Assembly: GCF_900176885.1 (NCBI RefSeq)
Contig: NZ_LT839648.1
Coordinates: 587,276-651,275 of the forward strand
Direction: 5' to 3'
Length of the DNA: 64,000 nucleotides
Source: Oceanobacillus senegalensis
Lineage (GTDB): Bacteria; Bacillota; Bacilli; Bacillales; Amphibacillaceae
The position numbers and the translations under genes are program-made. The notes below the pieces were generated by a model. It saw only the letters and a program-made list of their open reading frames with translations, did not search any database and was not told the DNA's origin. This document shows, one piece after another, positions 1 to 7,789 of this stretch; position 1 is the stretch's first letter, and each line of letters opens with the position of its first letter.

Positions 1-2
1 CC

Positions 3-437
3 TTTGAATTAAATCTATTAAGTTTTGTCCGAACCATTCGTGCGGTTGCTCCATACATGCAAAGACAAAAACGCGGCGCCATTGTCAACCTTGCATCTTC
101 ATCTATCAAACAAAGTATAGATGGGTTGGTATTGTCGAATACAATGCGTCCAGGCATTGTCGGTCTTTCGAAGACATTGGCAAGAGAACTAGGAGAAGAT
201 AATATTGTCATTAACACAGTTGGTCCAGGTGTCATAAAAACGGATCGAATCAGTGAGTTGACGAAAAATTCAGGTGAACAATCCATATCACTTGCTAACG
301 AAAGTGAAATCCCTATGGGGCGTTACGGAGAGCCGGAGGAATTTGCAAAAGCCATTGTGTTCCTAGCATCTGGGGCAAATACATATATTACCGGCCAGAC
401 GTTAGTAGTAGAAGGTGGAAACGTAAGGGCATTGTAG
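3..437 (+). CDS. Short-chain dehydrogenase/reductase, C-terminal part (5' end outside window)
   Basis: The reading frame is open to the left edge, so only the last 144 residues are seen. They cover the second half of a Rossmann-fold SDR: the beta-5 stretch GAIVNLASSS, the NTVGPGVIKTDR loop after beta-6, and the C-terminal YITGQTLVVEGG that closes the NAD(P) site. Where a classical SDR has YxxxK, this protein reads LSNTMRPGIVGLSKTLA, with neither the catalytic Tyr nor the Lys. That matches the atypical subgroup of 3-oxoacyl-ACP-reductase-like SDRs known in Bacillus (YkvO-like), whose chemistry is unsettled. The substrate is unknown. A weak hairpin with a T-tract follows, so it is probably the last gene of its transcript. 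Confidence 0.85.
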   Translation, partial: FELNLLSFVRTIRAVAPYMQRQKRGAIVNLASSSIKQSIDGLVLSNTMRPGIVGLSKTLARELGEDNIVINTVGPGVIKTDRISELTKNSGEQSISLANESEIPMGRYGEPEEFAKAIVFLASGANTYITGQTLVVEGGNVRAL

Positions 438-501
438 TTTCTACTTATACTGTATGAGAAGAGAGGATTTGGAAGTTGTAAGTTACATAATAGGTACTCA
501 G

Positions 502-538
502 CAGCTCCATTTTTTTAAGCAATGGGCTGTTTTTTGTT
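502..538 (+). terminator. Rho-independent terminator of the SDR gene
   Basis: CAGCTCCATT pairs imperfectly with AATGGGCTG and is followed by TTTTTTG. It lies 65 bases after the stop codon. Confidence 0.6.
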
Positions 539-708
539 TGGACTCACAGGTATATAAATAGAGAGGCGAAAAAAGGAGGGAATCGGGAATTAATCCCGTT
601 ATTGGGGATATTTCTGCCGGATTGCTTATAAAATTTATGTTCCATCAAAGAAACACGCAGAGAAGTTAAGGGAGTTAATCCTCTAAGGAAAATAACCTTT
701 CTTAAAAC

Positions 709-735
709 AACGGGAAGTGCCAGACACTTCCCGTT
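709..735 (-). terminator. Terminator of the HPr kinase-like gene
   Basis: Perfect 11-bp stem (AACGGGAAGTG / CACTTCCCGTT) with a 5-base loop. Read on the minus strand the stem is followed by TTTTAAG, so it most likely ends transcription of the gene at 782-1690. Confidence 0.7.
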
Positions 736-781
736 GATGTTATCTCTATAATCACCAGTATATAGGGATTTGACAAAAGCC

Positions 782-1690
782 TCAGTTGGATTTGATGCGG
801 TTCATGAACTCTTCAGCTGCACTGTAGCCTTGTTGTTTTAAATACCAGTTATTGGCCGCTGCTTCAATTAAGCCTGCAACATCTCTTCCTGGCTGAAGTT
901 GGATTTCGATATGTGGAACAGAAACTCCCATGTAATCCGTGTATCTTGTTTCTAGCTCTAGATCATTATTCAAGGCATCTTCTTTCCATTTAGTTAGTTT
1001 AATATCTAAAGCAATTCTTGTTTCTTCTTGGAATGCTTTTCTTCCGTATACTCGGACTACATTCAATAATCCAACACTTCGTAGTGCAAGGAATTCCTTA
1101 TTTTTCTCATTATGGGTCCCTAAAATAGTTTTGTGACTAAGTTTTTTCAATACAACCATATCATCTGCAACCAATCGATGCCCTCTTCCAATCAAGGTAT
1201 GAGCCAATTCACTTTTTCCGACACCAGATTCTCCACGGAGTAAGATGCCAATGCCAAAAACATTCAAACAAACACCGTGTAATGCGATTTCTGGAGCTAA
1301 TGACCTTGTTAAATATCCATCAATCTTTGGAATAAAATCTGATGTAGATTCCTTCGTTCGTAGTAATGGGATATGTTCTTTGGCACAATATCGTTTTAAA
1401 TAGGTAAGTCCTTCCTGTTCAGCTGTCACAATAAAGCAAGGTGGGTGGTATTGAACAACATTACCAATTCTCAACTGTCGCTCTTCTGCACTTAATTTAT
1501 GTAAATATGTAATTTCTTTTAGGCCAAGGATTTGGACGCGTTCCATTGGAAAAAATTCAAAATAGCCAATAAACTCAAGTCCTGGGCGATGTGTTTGTGG
1601 CTTCGTTATAGAGCGATGTAATTGATTTTCCCCTGTTAAAACCTCCAATGAAAATTCCTGAACTATCTTCTCAACCATAACCGATTTCAC
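782..1690 (-). CDS. HPr kinase/phosphorylase-like protein (divergent paralogue)
   Basis: HprK phosphorylates and dephosphorylates Ser46 of HPr (and Crh) to control carbon catabolite repression. The 302-residue product has the HprK layout: an N-terminal domain with HRPGLEFIGYFEFFPMERVQ, then a kinase domain with P-loop GESGVGKS (about 153-160), His138, and the RGHRLVADD acidic pair (about 176-177). The C-terminal signature is altered: family members usually read LEIRGLGI and VPVRPGRNLAxIIEVAA, whereas here I see LALRSVGLLNV and IQLQPGRDVAGLIEAAA. The gene stands alone rather than beside lgt as canonical hprK does. I infer a second, specialised HprK-like protein. The GTG start is preceded by TGGAGTG at 8 bases. 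Confidence 0.8.
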   Translation of the reverse strand: MKSVMVEKIVQEFSLEVLTGENQLHRSITKPQTHRPGLEFIGYFEFFPMERVQILGLKEITYLHKLSAEERQLRIGNVVQYHPPCFIVTAEQEGLTYLKRYCAKEHIPLLRTKESTSDFIPKIDGYLTRSLAPEIALHGVCLNVFGIGILLRGESGVGKSELAHTLIGRGHRLVADDMVVLKKLSHKTILGTHNEKNKEFLALRSVGLLNVVRVYGRKAFQEETRIALDIKLTKWKEDALNNDLELETRYTDYMGVSVPHIEIQLQPGRDVAGLIEAAANNWYLKQQGYSAAEEFMNRIKSN

Positions 1691-1882
1691 GCTGTTTACA
1701 CTCCATCCTGTACGTAATAGTCTAAACCAATTATACGATAAAAATAGCGAGTTTTGTGAAGAAATAAATGTTTTATACCATTCGGCAATATATAGGATGG
1801 AGCAGATTTCCTATATGGCACCCATATTAAAGCTCATGAAAACATATACTTTTATAAAAGAACGTAGTATAGAGGAGGGAAG

Positions 1883-2182
1883 ATGTTGGGATTTAGTTTA
1901 ATATGGATAGGGTTGGGAATTGCTATTGCGGGTTATTTTATAGGAGATGGCTTGAAAAATTTTCAAAATCCAAATGCAAAGAGTTTCGTTCATGCTACAG
2001 ATGATGATGATCACGAACTTATTAAAGAGAATGAGGTACATTACTTTATGGGGATATCAAAGCAAGATGCAAAGACCCTGACTCAGGAGTACTCGGATAT
2101 ACCACATATCTTCATAAACGGTAATGTGTACTTCCCAAAGGAAAAATTACGTAGATGGCTTTTAGAAATCGGGAGTGAATAA
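1883..2182 (+). CDS. Small membrane-anchored protein with an excisionase/HTH-like C-terminal half
   Basis: A 99-residue product with one hydrophobic N-terminal helix (about 3-23, LGFSLIWIGLGIAIAGYFIG), an acidic linker (DDDDHE), and a C-terminal segment (about 50-97) that looks like a small winged-helix/excisionase-type HTH, ending VYFPKEKLRRWLLEI. The ATG follows GGAGGGAAG. I do not recognise a named family. The fold assignment is inference from pattern; it may tether a DNA-binding or protein-binding module to the membrane. It stands alone between divergent or independent genes. Confidence 0.6.
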   Translation: MLGFSLIWIGLGIAIAGYFIGDGLKNFQNPNAKSFVHATDDDDHELIKENEVHYFMGISKQDAKTLTQEYSDIPHIFINGNVYFPKEKLRRWLLEIGSE

Positions 2183-2418
2183 TGTTATTCAATGAAATAA
2201 TGTGTGAGTCGAGCCAACGAAAGAAGTAATGCAAGACAAGCTGAAATGAAACATGCTACACATCTGTGAGCGTCTAGCTGTTTTCGTATAATCTTTTAAT
2301 AACAGGATATAATATCATTTGATTATGACTAGGGAGGTTCTTTTGATAATGGTATTCATTCTGACTAACCTCTGGTCTAGTATGCTAAAAAATATGGGTT
2401 TAAACTGGGATAAGTAAT

Positions 2419-3102
2419 TTGAAAATGCAAATGATAAACGGAGTTAAAAGGATTTTAATCGTTATACTACTTATTATGCTATTATCATTCATATTGGTAG
2501 TATCTAAGTCAGAAAGCATACTAGCATCAAGCGATGATCTAGAAAAGATACAAATTAAAAATGTTCTGCTCCCAAAAGAATACTCTGAGCCAAGGCAAAG
2601 TCCCATTACTCATGTTGTTCTTCATTTTACAAGTAATGCTGCGGCTAAATTTAGGGATCCATATCGGTTCGAGGAAATCCTAGATATTTTCATTGAATAT
2701 GGGGTATCTGTTCATTATATGATTGGTAGAAAGGGGGAGGTGTATCGTTTAATTCCTGAAAATAGAGTGGCTTATCATGCTGGTAAAGGTGAATTGCCTG
2801 GATTTCCAAAATATAAAGATCGTTTGAATGATTTTTCGATAGGGATTGAATTGATGGGTATCGGAACGAAAGCGGAAATGAGGACAGTGATACCAGATTT
2901 TATTTATGATTTTATTGATCCACGTAAAATCGGATATACCGATGCCCAATACGATACACTTTGTCAATTGCTTGAAGATATTTTGGTTAGAAATTCAAAC
3001 ATTCTTCGAGATAAAAATCATATTATTGGTCATGATGAATATGCGGTGAATAGGAAGGTAGACCCTGGTTCCATGTTTGACTGGTCTAGAATTGGATTAT
3101 AA
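2419..3102 (+). CDS. N-acetylmuramoyl-L-alanine amidase (Amidase_2 family), membrane-anchored or secreted
   Basis: Amidase_2 enzymes are Zn hydrolases that cut the lactyl-L-Ala bond of peptidoglycan. The 227-residue product has a long hydrophobic N-terminal helix (about 12-28), then the catalytic domain with THVVLHFTSN (Zn ligand His69), SVHYMIGRKGEVYRLIPE, AYHAGKG, SIGIELMG, and the late IIGHDEY...KVDPG motif providing His205 and Asp215. That is the full ligand set of the family, so it should be active outside the membrane. No cell-wall-binding repeats are present. The ribosome site is weak. A strong bidirectional terminator follows directly. Confidence 0.85.
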   Translation: MKMQMINGVKRILIVILLIMLLSFILVVSKSESILASSDDLEKIQIKNVLLPKEYSEPRQSPITHVVLHFTSNAAAKFRDPYRFEEILDIFIEYGVSVHYMIGRKGEVYRLIPENRVAYHAGKGELPGFPKYKDRLNDFSIGIELMGIGTKAEMRTVIPDFIYDFIDPRKIGYTDAQYDTLCQLLEDILVRNSNILRDKNHIIGHDEYAVNRKVDPGSMFDWSRIGL

Positions 3103-3104
3103 CT

Positions 3105-3135
3105 AAAGCGATATCATTAGATGCGATATCGCTTT
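3105..3135. terminator. Bidirectional terminator between the amidase gene and threonine dehydratase
   Basis: Perfect stem AAAGCGATATC / GATATCGCTTT with a 9-base loop and T-runs on both strands. It serves the two convergent genes. Confidence 0.85.
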
Positions 3136-3138
3136 TTT

Positions 3139-4341
3139 CTATTCAATCGTATATCCCCGTTGTTTAAGTGCATCTAAGATTTCTTGAATATGCTCGTGAT
3201 TTTTCGTTTCAATGGATAGGGTTAATTGCACGTAACTTGGATAAACCTTATCACCAATATGGCTTTGTGAAACATCTAATATATTCCCTCGAAGCTTTGT
3301 CACTATCTGTAAAATTTTCACCAGATTTCCTGGTTTGTCTTTTAGAATGGTATTAAATTGCATAAATCGGCCAGCTTCAACCATTCCCCTCTGGATGATT
3401 CTTGATATAAAGCTTACATCGACATTACCACCACTTATAATAGATACTACTTTTTTATTTTTAATTGGTAATTTATTATATAAAAGTGCTGCCAATGAAA
3501 CGGCACCTGAACCTTCTACAAGTAGTTTATTCCTTTCTAGTAAAAGAAGCATCGTACGAGCAATTTCCATTTCATCGACTGTGACTAATCCATCTACATA
3601 TTTTTGAACAAGGTGAAAAGTATGCTGTCCAGGTCTTTTAACTGCAATTCCATCTGCCATGGTAGGGATCGAATCTATCTTTACAATTTCCTCTTTCGCA
3701 AGTGATTGTGCCATACTCGGACATGCCTCAGCCTCCACTCCATATATTTTAATACTTGGATTTTTTTCCTTCACCGCTGCTGCAATTCCCGCAATTAATC
3801 CACCACCACCCACTGGACATACAATGGTATCAATCGTGGGCAGCTGTTCTAAAATTTCTAGTCCAATTGTTCCTTGTCCATTGATAACCGCGTCGTCGTC
3901 AAACGCATGGACAAAAGCAGCTCCTGTTTTTTTCTTTAAATCTAAGGCATAATCCAGTGCATCATCAAATACGCTTCCAGTTAATTCAACGTTTGCTCCA
4001 TAATCCTTTGATGCTTGAACTTTACTTAAGGGGGCACCTAAGGGCATGACAATGGTACAAGGAATGTCAAGTCTTGAACTCGCATAGGCTACACCTTGTG
4101 CATGGTTTCCAGCAGAAGCGGCGATCACTCCCTTTTCTAAATCGGCTTTATCCAAGGAACCCATTTTATTATAGGAACCTCGGACCTTAAAAGACCCTGT
4201 CTTCTGCAAATTCTCAAGCTTTAAATGTACCTCATTTCCAGCATAGTCACTAAAAGTCCGCGAGTAATCCAATGGAGTTCGGTGAACGACACCCAGTAAA
4301 TTTTGACGGGCTTTTTCAATTTCATGTAAGGAAACTACCAT
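3139..4341 (-). CDS. ilvA: Threonine dehydratase (threonine ammonia-lyase) with one ACT domain
   Basis: PLP enzyme that deaminates threonine to 2-oxobutyrate, the first step to isoleucine (or threonine catabolism). The PLP lysine lies in TGSFKVRGSYNKM (Lys52), the phosphate-binding loop in CPVGGGGLIAG, and the C-terminal ~75 residues (KPGNLVKILQIVTKLRGNILDVSQ) form a single ACT domain. The ~400-residue length fits the single-ACT class. A longer frame begins at a GTG at 4350, but that GTG overlaps the ribosome site AGAGGGG, which sits 8 bases before the ATG at 4341, so 4341 is the likely start. It stands alone, not with ilvBCD, so a catabolic (tdcB-type) role is possible. Confidence 0.9.
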   Translation of the reverse strand: MVVSLHEIEKARQNLLGVVHRTPLDYSRTFSDYAGNEVHLKLENLQKTGSFKVRGSYNKMGSLDKADLEKGVIAASAGNHAQGVAYASSRLDIPCTIVMPLGAPLSKVQASKDYGANVELTGSVFDDALDYALDLKKKTGAAFVHAFDDDAVINGQGTIGLEILEQLPTIDTIVCPVGGGGLIAGIAAAVKEKNPSIKIYGVEAEACPSMAQSLAKEEIVKIDSIPTMADGIAVKRPGQHTFHLVQKYVDGLVTVDEMEIARTMLLLLERNKLLVEGSGAVSLAALLYNKLPIKNKKVVSIISGGNVDVSFISRIIQRGMVEAGRFMQFNTILKDKPGNLVKILQIVTKLRGNILDVSQSHIGDKVYPSYVQLTLSIETKNHEHIQEILDALKQRGYTIE

Positions 4342-4474
4342 AAGTTTCACCCCTCTAAGTACTAAAAAACACTTTTTCTAGTTTTAGCGGAAGAAGAAGC
4401 ATTATACACAAAGAAAACATAATCTGTCTCAGTAAAATTTGGAAAACTATTTGAATTACCAGGAATTATAGGAC

Positions 4475-5332
4475 TTAAAGAAATTCTTTCATTACTTTCA
4501 TATAATCTTCCTCTTGTTCAATGTATGGCATATGTGCACTGTTCTCAAATACATGAAATTTACTGTTTGGTGTAAGGGAGCTGTAATATTCTGTGGATTC
4601 AGGTGTTGCCTCATCATATTGTCCACATGTATATAGAGTAGGTACCTTAAATTCTTTTAATTGTGCTGTACAATCGAAATCTTTTAAATTCCCTGTTACG
4701 TGAAATTCAGATGGTCCCCACATAACACGATAGACTTCTGGATTTTTATATTTGGCACCGTTCTCTAGGAATTCAGGTTTCAGGTTCCGTCTGCAAACAA
4801 AGTGCTGATTAAATACTTTGGTTGCTTCTTTGTACTCGTCTGTTTCAGTAGTCCCAAATTTTTCACATGTTTTCAATGTGATTTGCACATTGATTGGTAG
4901 TTTTTTACGATTTCGTTCTTGATCTTCTGCCCATCTTGGCGCACTTAGACAAGGGCTTGAAAAAATTATGCTCTTTACTCCATCGGGGTATTTTAAATAG
5001 TAAGAAGCAGCTAAGGTAGTTCCCCATGAATGGCCTAAAATATGAAATTCCTCTAAATGAAGTGCTTCTTTAATATGTCGTAATTCCTCTACAAATCGGT
5101 CAAGATTCCATAGAGAAGTATCATTAGGACGATCTGATTTGCCGCACCCCAATTGATCATAAAAAATCACTGGTCGCTCTTCGGCTATAACTTTCAAACC
5201 TTGTAAAGAATAATGTGATGATCCCGGTCCACCATGTAAAACAATAACAGGTGCCTTGTTTAAGTAATCTCCATGAATCTGATACCAGACTTTACCACCA
5301 GTTACTTCGATAAAACCTTCTTGTACGGACAT
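4475..5332 (-). CDS. Alpha/beta hydrolase, proline iminopeptidase (S33) family
   Basis: S33 peptidases remove N-terminal proline or other small residues from peptides. The 285-residue protein has the oxyanion motif HGGPGSSHYS (about 33-41), DQLGCGKSDRP, the nucleophile elbow GHSWGT (Ser102), Asp240 in GQYDEATPES, and His267 in ENSAHMPY: the complete triad. GxSWGG-type elbows are typical of proline iminopeptidases. A cytosolic location is likely, as no signal is present. The ATG is preceded by GGAGGGATTCG. It lies 134 bases downstream of ilvA's start on the same strand, so peptide-derived amino-acid salvage is a plausible theme. The exact peptide specificity cannot be read from sequence. Confidence 0.8.
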   Translation of the reverse strand: MSVQEGFIEVTGGKVWYQIHGDYLNKAPVIVLHGGPGSSHYSLQGLKVIAEERPVIFYDQLGCGKSDRPNDTSLWNLDRFVEELRHIKEALHLEEFHILGHSWGTTLAASYYLKYPDGVKSIIFSSPCLSAPRWAEDQERNRKKLPINVQITLKTCEKFGTTETDEYKEATKVFNQHFVCRRNLKPEFLENGAKYKNPEVYRVMWGPSEFHVTGNLKDFDCTAQLKEFKVPTLYTCGQYDEATPESTEYYSSLTPNSKFHVFENSAHMPYIEQEEDYMKVMKEFL

Positions 5333-5753
5333 CGAATCCCTCCTCTACTATTTATATTAGCATTAATTATGATATAAGATGGCAATAAACCATTAGCGTT
5401 CGATAAAATAGAGAGGCGTCCAACTCCGGGTTCAGTGGGAACGAGTAAACCGCAGTTCCGGGACGTCGCCATTCATAGCTTAGAAGGGAGGTTCTGTTTT
5501 TCTAAGTGTGAGTGAGCTTTTATGGTGAAATGTGTTAAGTGGAATGTATTATAAAAAAGTAATTCACGAAGCATTGTAATGGAAAATCCCCAGGCGATAG
5601 GGCTTGGGGATTTTAGGTTTCATTTATGGGTCAAACTGCATTTATCGTCATATTGTAGCTGTTTTTTCTGTTCTTATTGGAGGGGGGGCTGAATGAATAC
5701 CTGGCGAACGTGTTGTTTTTTAATTTCTTCCATCTATGCTACTTCCAAAATTT
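5333..5753. other. Intergenic region with a GC-rich structured patch and a hairpin
   Basis: No gene is seen. A GC-rich patch at 5413-5470 stands out from the AT-rich surroundings; its ends (GGCGTCC and GGACGTCGCC) can pair, and it contains two related ACTCCGGG/GTTCCGGG motifs, which suggests a dispersed repeat fragment. A perfect 10-bp hairpin (AAAATCCCCA / TGGGGATTTT) lies at 5583-5614 without an extended T-tract. Confidence 0.45.
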
Positions 5754-6386
5754 CTACATCAGATTCAATACACCAAGACCTATCAATAGTGTTGGCGGAA
5801 GGAAGGACAGCTTCTTTAATTTATCGTTTTTAGCAAGTAGCATTCCTAATTTCATGCCAGTATATAAAAATATCCCACTCATGCTCGCGATAAGAATGGC
5901 CGTTAATAGTGGTGAATAGCCGAGAAGGGAAGCACCAATACCAGCTCCAAATGCATCAAGCGCCAATGCAAAACCAAGAAGCAATGCTTCTCCAACTGAA
6001 ATATTACCTGATTTATCTAAATCCGCTTTATCCGGTGTTGCAAAAACTGTTTTAATTTCATTAATTTTGCTTTTAGAGGCTTGTTCTGTGACGACAACCT
6101 CTTTGTCTTTCTTTAAGTTAGATCGAATTGTATTGATGAGAGAAAACATCCCTAATGCAATTAAGATTATTCCTCCGATATTTCTAGCGATATCAGCGGA
6201 GATAAAGCTTTCAAGCATATCTCCAATGGTCATGGATGTTAATAGGACAATACCAGAGCACAGCATGATGATGAACAAGGCACGCAACGGTACTTTAATC
6301 TTTTGCATGCCATAAGTTATTCCGACACCGAATCCATCGATGCTTACCGCAATGACTAATAACAATAACCCTGTGTAATATAGCAT
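5754..6386 (-). CDS. ytaF: YtaF-like sporulation membrane protein (MntP/YtaF family)
   Basis: Six-helix membrane protein of about 210 residues made of two related halves: a TM triplet with SIDGFGVGITYGM, a charged cytosolic loop (about 95-125), and a second triplet with LALDAFGAGIGASLLGYSP. The duplicated D-x-F/A-G-x-G motif belongs to the YtaF branch of the manganese-exporter-like family; in B. subtilis ytaF is expressed during sporulation. Its transport substrate is unproven. An upstream in-frame ATG at 6395 directly abuts the ribosome site AAAGGA, while the ATG at 6386 is 9 bases away, so I chose 6386. It is convergent to nothing nearby and separate from the iron operon. Confidence 0.8.
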   Translation of the reverse strand: MLYYTGLLLLVIAVSIDGFGVGITYGMQKIKVPLRALFIIMLCSGIVLLTSMTIGDMLESFISADIARNIGGIILIALGMFSLINTIRSNLKKDKEVVVTEQASKSKINEIKTVFATPDKADLDKSGNISVGEALLLGFALALDAFGAGIGASLLGYSPLLTAILIASMSGIFLYTGMKLGMLLAKNDKLKKLSFLPPTLLIGLGVLNLM

Positions 6387-6487
6387 TGGATCCATTCCTT
6401 TACATTATTTCTAGAATAGTGTATGGATTTTAGTTATGATATGTGTTTCGTTTTGTCGAACAAGGGATGTATCCGTTAATCTGGCCA

Positions 6488-6520
6488 TAAAAAAACGAGG
6501 ATGTATTCAAACATCCTCGT
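6488..6520 (-). terminator. Terminator of the iron-binding lipoprotein gene
   Basis: Perfect stem ACGAGGATGT / ACATCCTCGT with a 6-base loop, followed on the minus strand by seven T residues. It lies 8 bases past the stop codon. Confidence 0.9.
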
Positions 6521-6527
6521 AAACTAT

Positions 6528-7496
6528 TTACTCTGATATTAATTTTTCTCTTAAATCATCTAGCATAAGGTTTGCTGCAAGTACTCCACCAGCAGTATTC
6601 CAGATGGTATCACTCACCTCATAGGCTTTACCAGCTTGAACAGCATCTAGGTTGTTCCAAAGTGGATCATTAATCCATTTTTCTTCTACATCCTTGCCGT
6701 CCCCTTCATTCTGGTAAGTGAAATAAAAGATAACATCTCCATCCATTTCTTCAATTCTTTCTTTTGTTACTCCTTTTGCGGCAAAGTCATCAACATCCTG
6801 TGCTTCCGGACGTGCCAGGCCAACTTCTTCCAAAATAATTCCTGAGAATGAGTCTTTATGGTATATACGAACATCTTGTGGCATAAAGCGAACCATAGAA
6901 ACCTCGGTGTTAAGTTTATCTCCTAAATCATTACTTAACTCTGCAACACGATTATTATATGCATCAAGAACTTCTTGACCTTTCTCAACCTGTCCAACTG
7001 CTTCTGCAATTAACTTAAAGTTTACCTTCCAATCTCCACGCAGTGTTTCCTCGAAAACGGTTGGTGCAATGGCGGATAATGCTTCGTAATGCTCTTCCTG
7101 TCTCATTTTATTACCAAGGATTAAATCGGGTTTTAGTGCAGCTATTGCTTCCAAATTAATATCACTTTCTGTTCCGACCACTTCAACACCATCCATTTGA
7201 TCTGTAATGTGTTCGTACCAAGGATCGCCAGTCCAGGATTGAACAGCACCTACCGGGGTGATTCCTAGAGAAAGTAATGCTTCCGTTCCATGATTCGTTA
7301 GAACGACAATACGTTCTGGAGTCCCTTCAATGGTTGTAGAACCCATGGAATGTTCAACGGTATAACTTTCAGCAGCTTGCTCATTACCTGCATAACTTTC
7401 CTCTTCTTTCCCCTCCTTTTCCTCCGCTGAACCACAGGCTGTAATAACGAATAATGATAGGGATAAAATTAAAAACAACATCATTTTTTTATACAT
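6528..7496 (-). CDS. Iron-siderophore ABC transporter substrate-binding lipoprotein
   Basis: Delivers a ferric siderophore (hydroxamate, citrate or similar) to the permeases encoded on the opposite strand. The lipobox LFVITACGSAEE directs lipidation at Cys, followed by an acidic linker and a TroA/FecB-type two-lobed domain (TPERIVVLTNHGTEALLSLGI ... LNLEAIAALKPDLILGNK). A longer frame starts at 7538, but AGGAGG lies 9 bases before the ATG at 7496 (MYKKMMLFL), giving a normal lipoprotein signal, so I start there (322 residues). Two Fur-type operators lie just upstream. B. subtilis YfmC, YfiY and FeuA are relatives, and the ligand cannot be told from sequence. Confidence 0.88.
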   Translation of the reverse strand: MYKKMMLFLILSLSLFVITACGSAEEKEGKEEESYAGNEQAAESYTVEHSMGSTTIEGTPERIVVLTNHGTEALLSLGITPVGAVQSWTGDPWYEHITDQMDGVEVVGTESDINLEAIAALKPDLILGNKMRQEEHYEALSAIAPTVFEETLRGDWKVNFKLIAEAVGQVEKGQEVLDAYNNRVAELSNDLGDKLNTEVSMVRFMPQDVRIYHKDSFSGIILEEVGLARPEAQDVDDFAAKGVTKERIEEMDGDVIFYFTYQNEGDGKDVEEKWINDPLWNNLDAVQAGKAYEVSDTIWNTAGGVLAANLMLDDLREKLISE

Positions 7497-7522
7497 GATA
7501 TATTTCCTCCTATGTATGTAAT

Positions 7523-7564
7523 TGATAATGATTATCATCGTTGATTAAATGATAATCGTTCTCA
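7523..7564 (-). promoter_or_regulatory. Two Fur boxes upstream of the binding-protein gene
   Basis: A perfect 7-1-7 dyad TGATAATgATTATCA lies at 7523-7537, and a second, imperfect TGATAATcGTTCTCA at 7550-7564. Both match the B. subtilis Fur operator pattern and cover the promoter region of the lipoprotein gene. Confidence 0.88.
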
Positions 7565-7683
7565 ATCTATATGTCAATAATTTTTTTACTTTTTGGGAAA
7601 TAAAACTGTTTCGTAAGGACGAATAATTGAAGGAAAAACAGGAATTATCATATCTGATTTTTTTCTAAAATTGTTAATTTAAT

Positions 7684-7720
7684 TGAAATTGATTCCCAAA
7701 CTCATTGACAATGGTTCTCA
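7684..7720 (+). promoter_or_regulatory. Fur boxes upstream of the permease-ATPase operon
   Basis: TGAAATTgATTCCCA at 7684-7698 and TGACAATgGTTCTCA at 7706-7720 are two degenerate 7-1-7 Fur-type dyads placed before the rightward operon. Both arms of the divergent iron locus would thus respond to iron. Confidence 0.75.
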
Positions 7721-7789
7721 ATTAAATTAGACTAAAAATAACTAACAAGCATGAAATAAAGAGAATGTGATTGTTGAAAGGTACTGGTT

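Larger units (their letters stand above)
438..781. other. Intergenic region with two convergent terminators
   Basis: No gene is seen. It holds the SDR terminator at 502-538, a short CGGGA/TCCCG hairpin at 585-599 just after an isolated AGGAGGG, and the terminator of the opposing HPr-kinase-like gene at 709-735. Confidence 0.6.

Noticed and set aside
5333..5753. Mn-sensing (yybP-ykoY) riboswitch next to the MntP-like gene
   Set aside because: The gene is leftward, so this region is downstream of it, and the upstream side shows no such structure.
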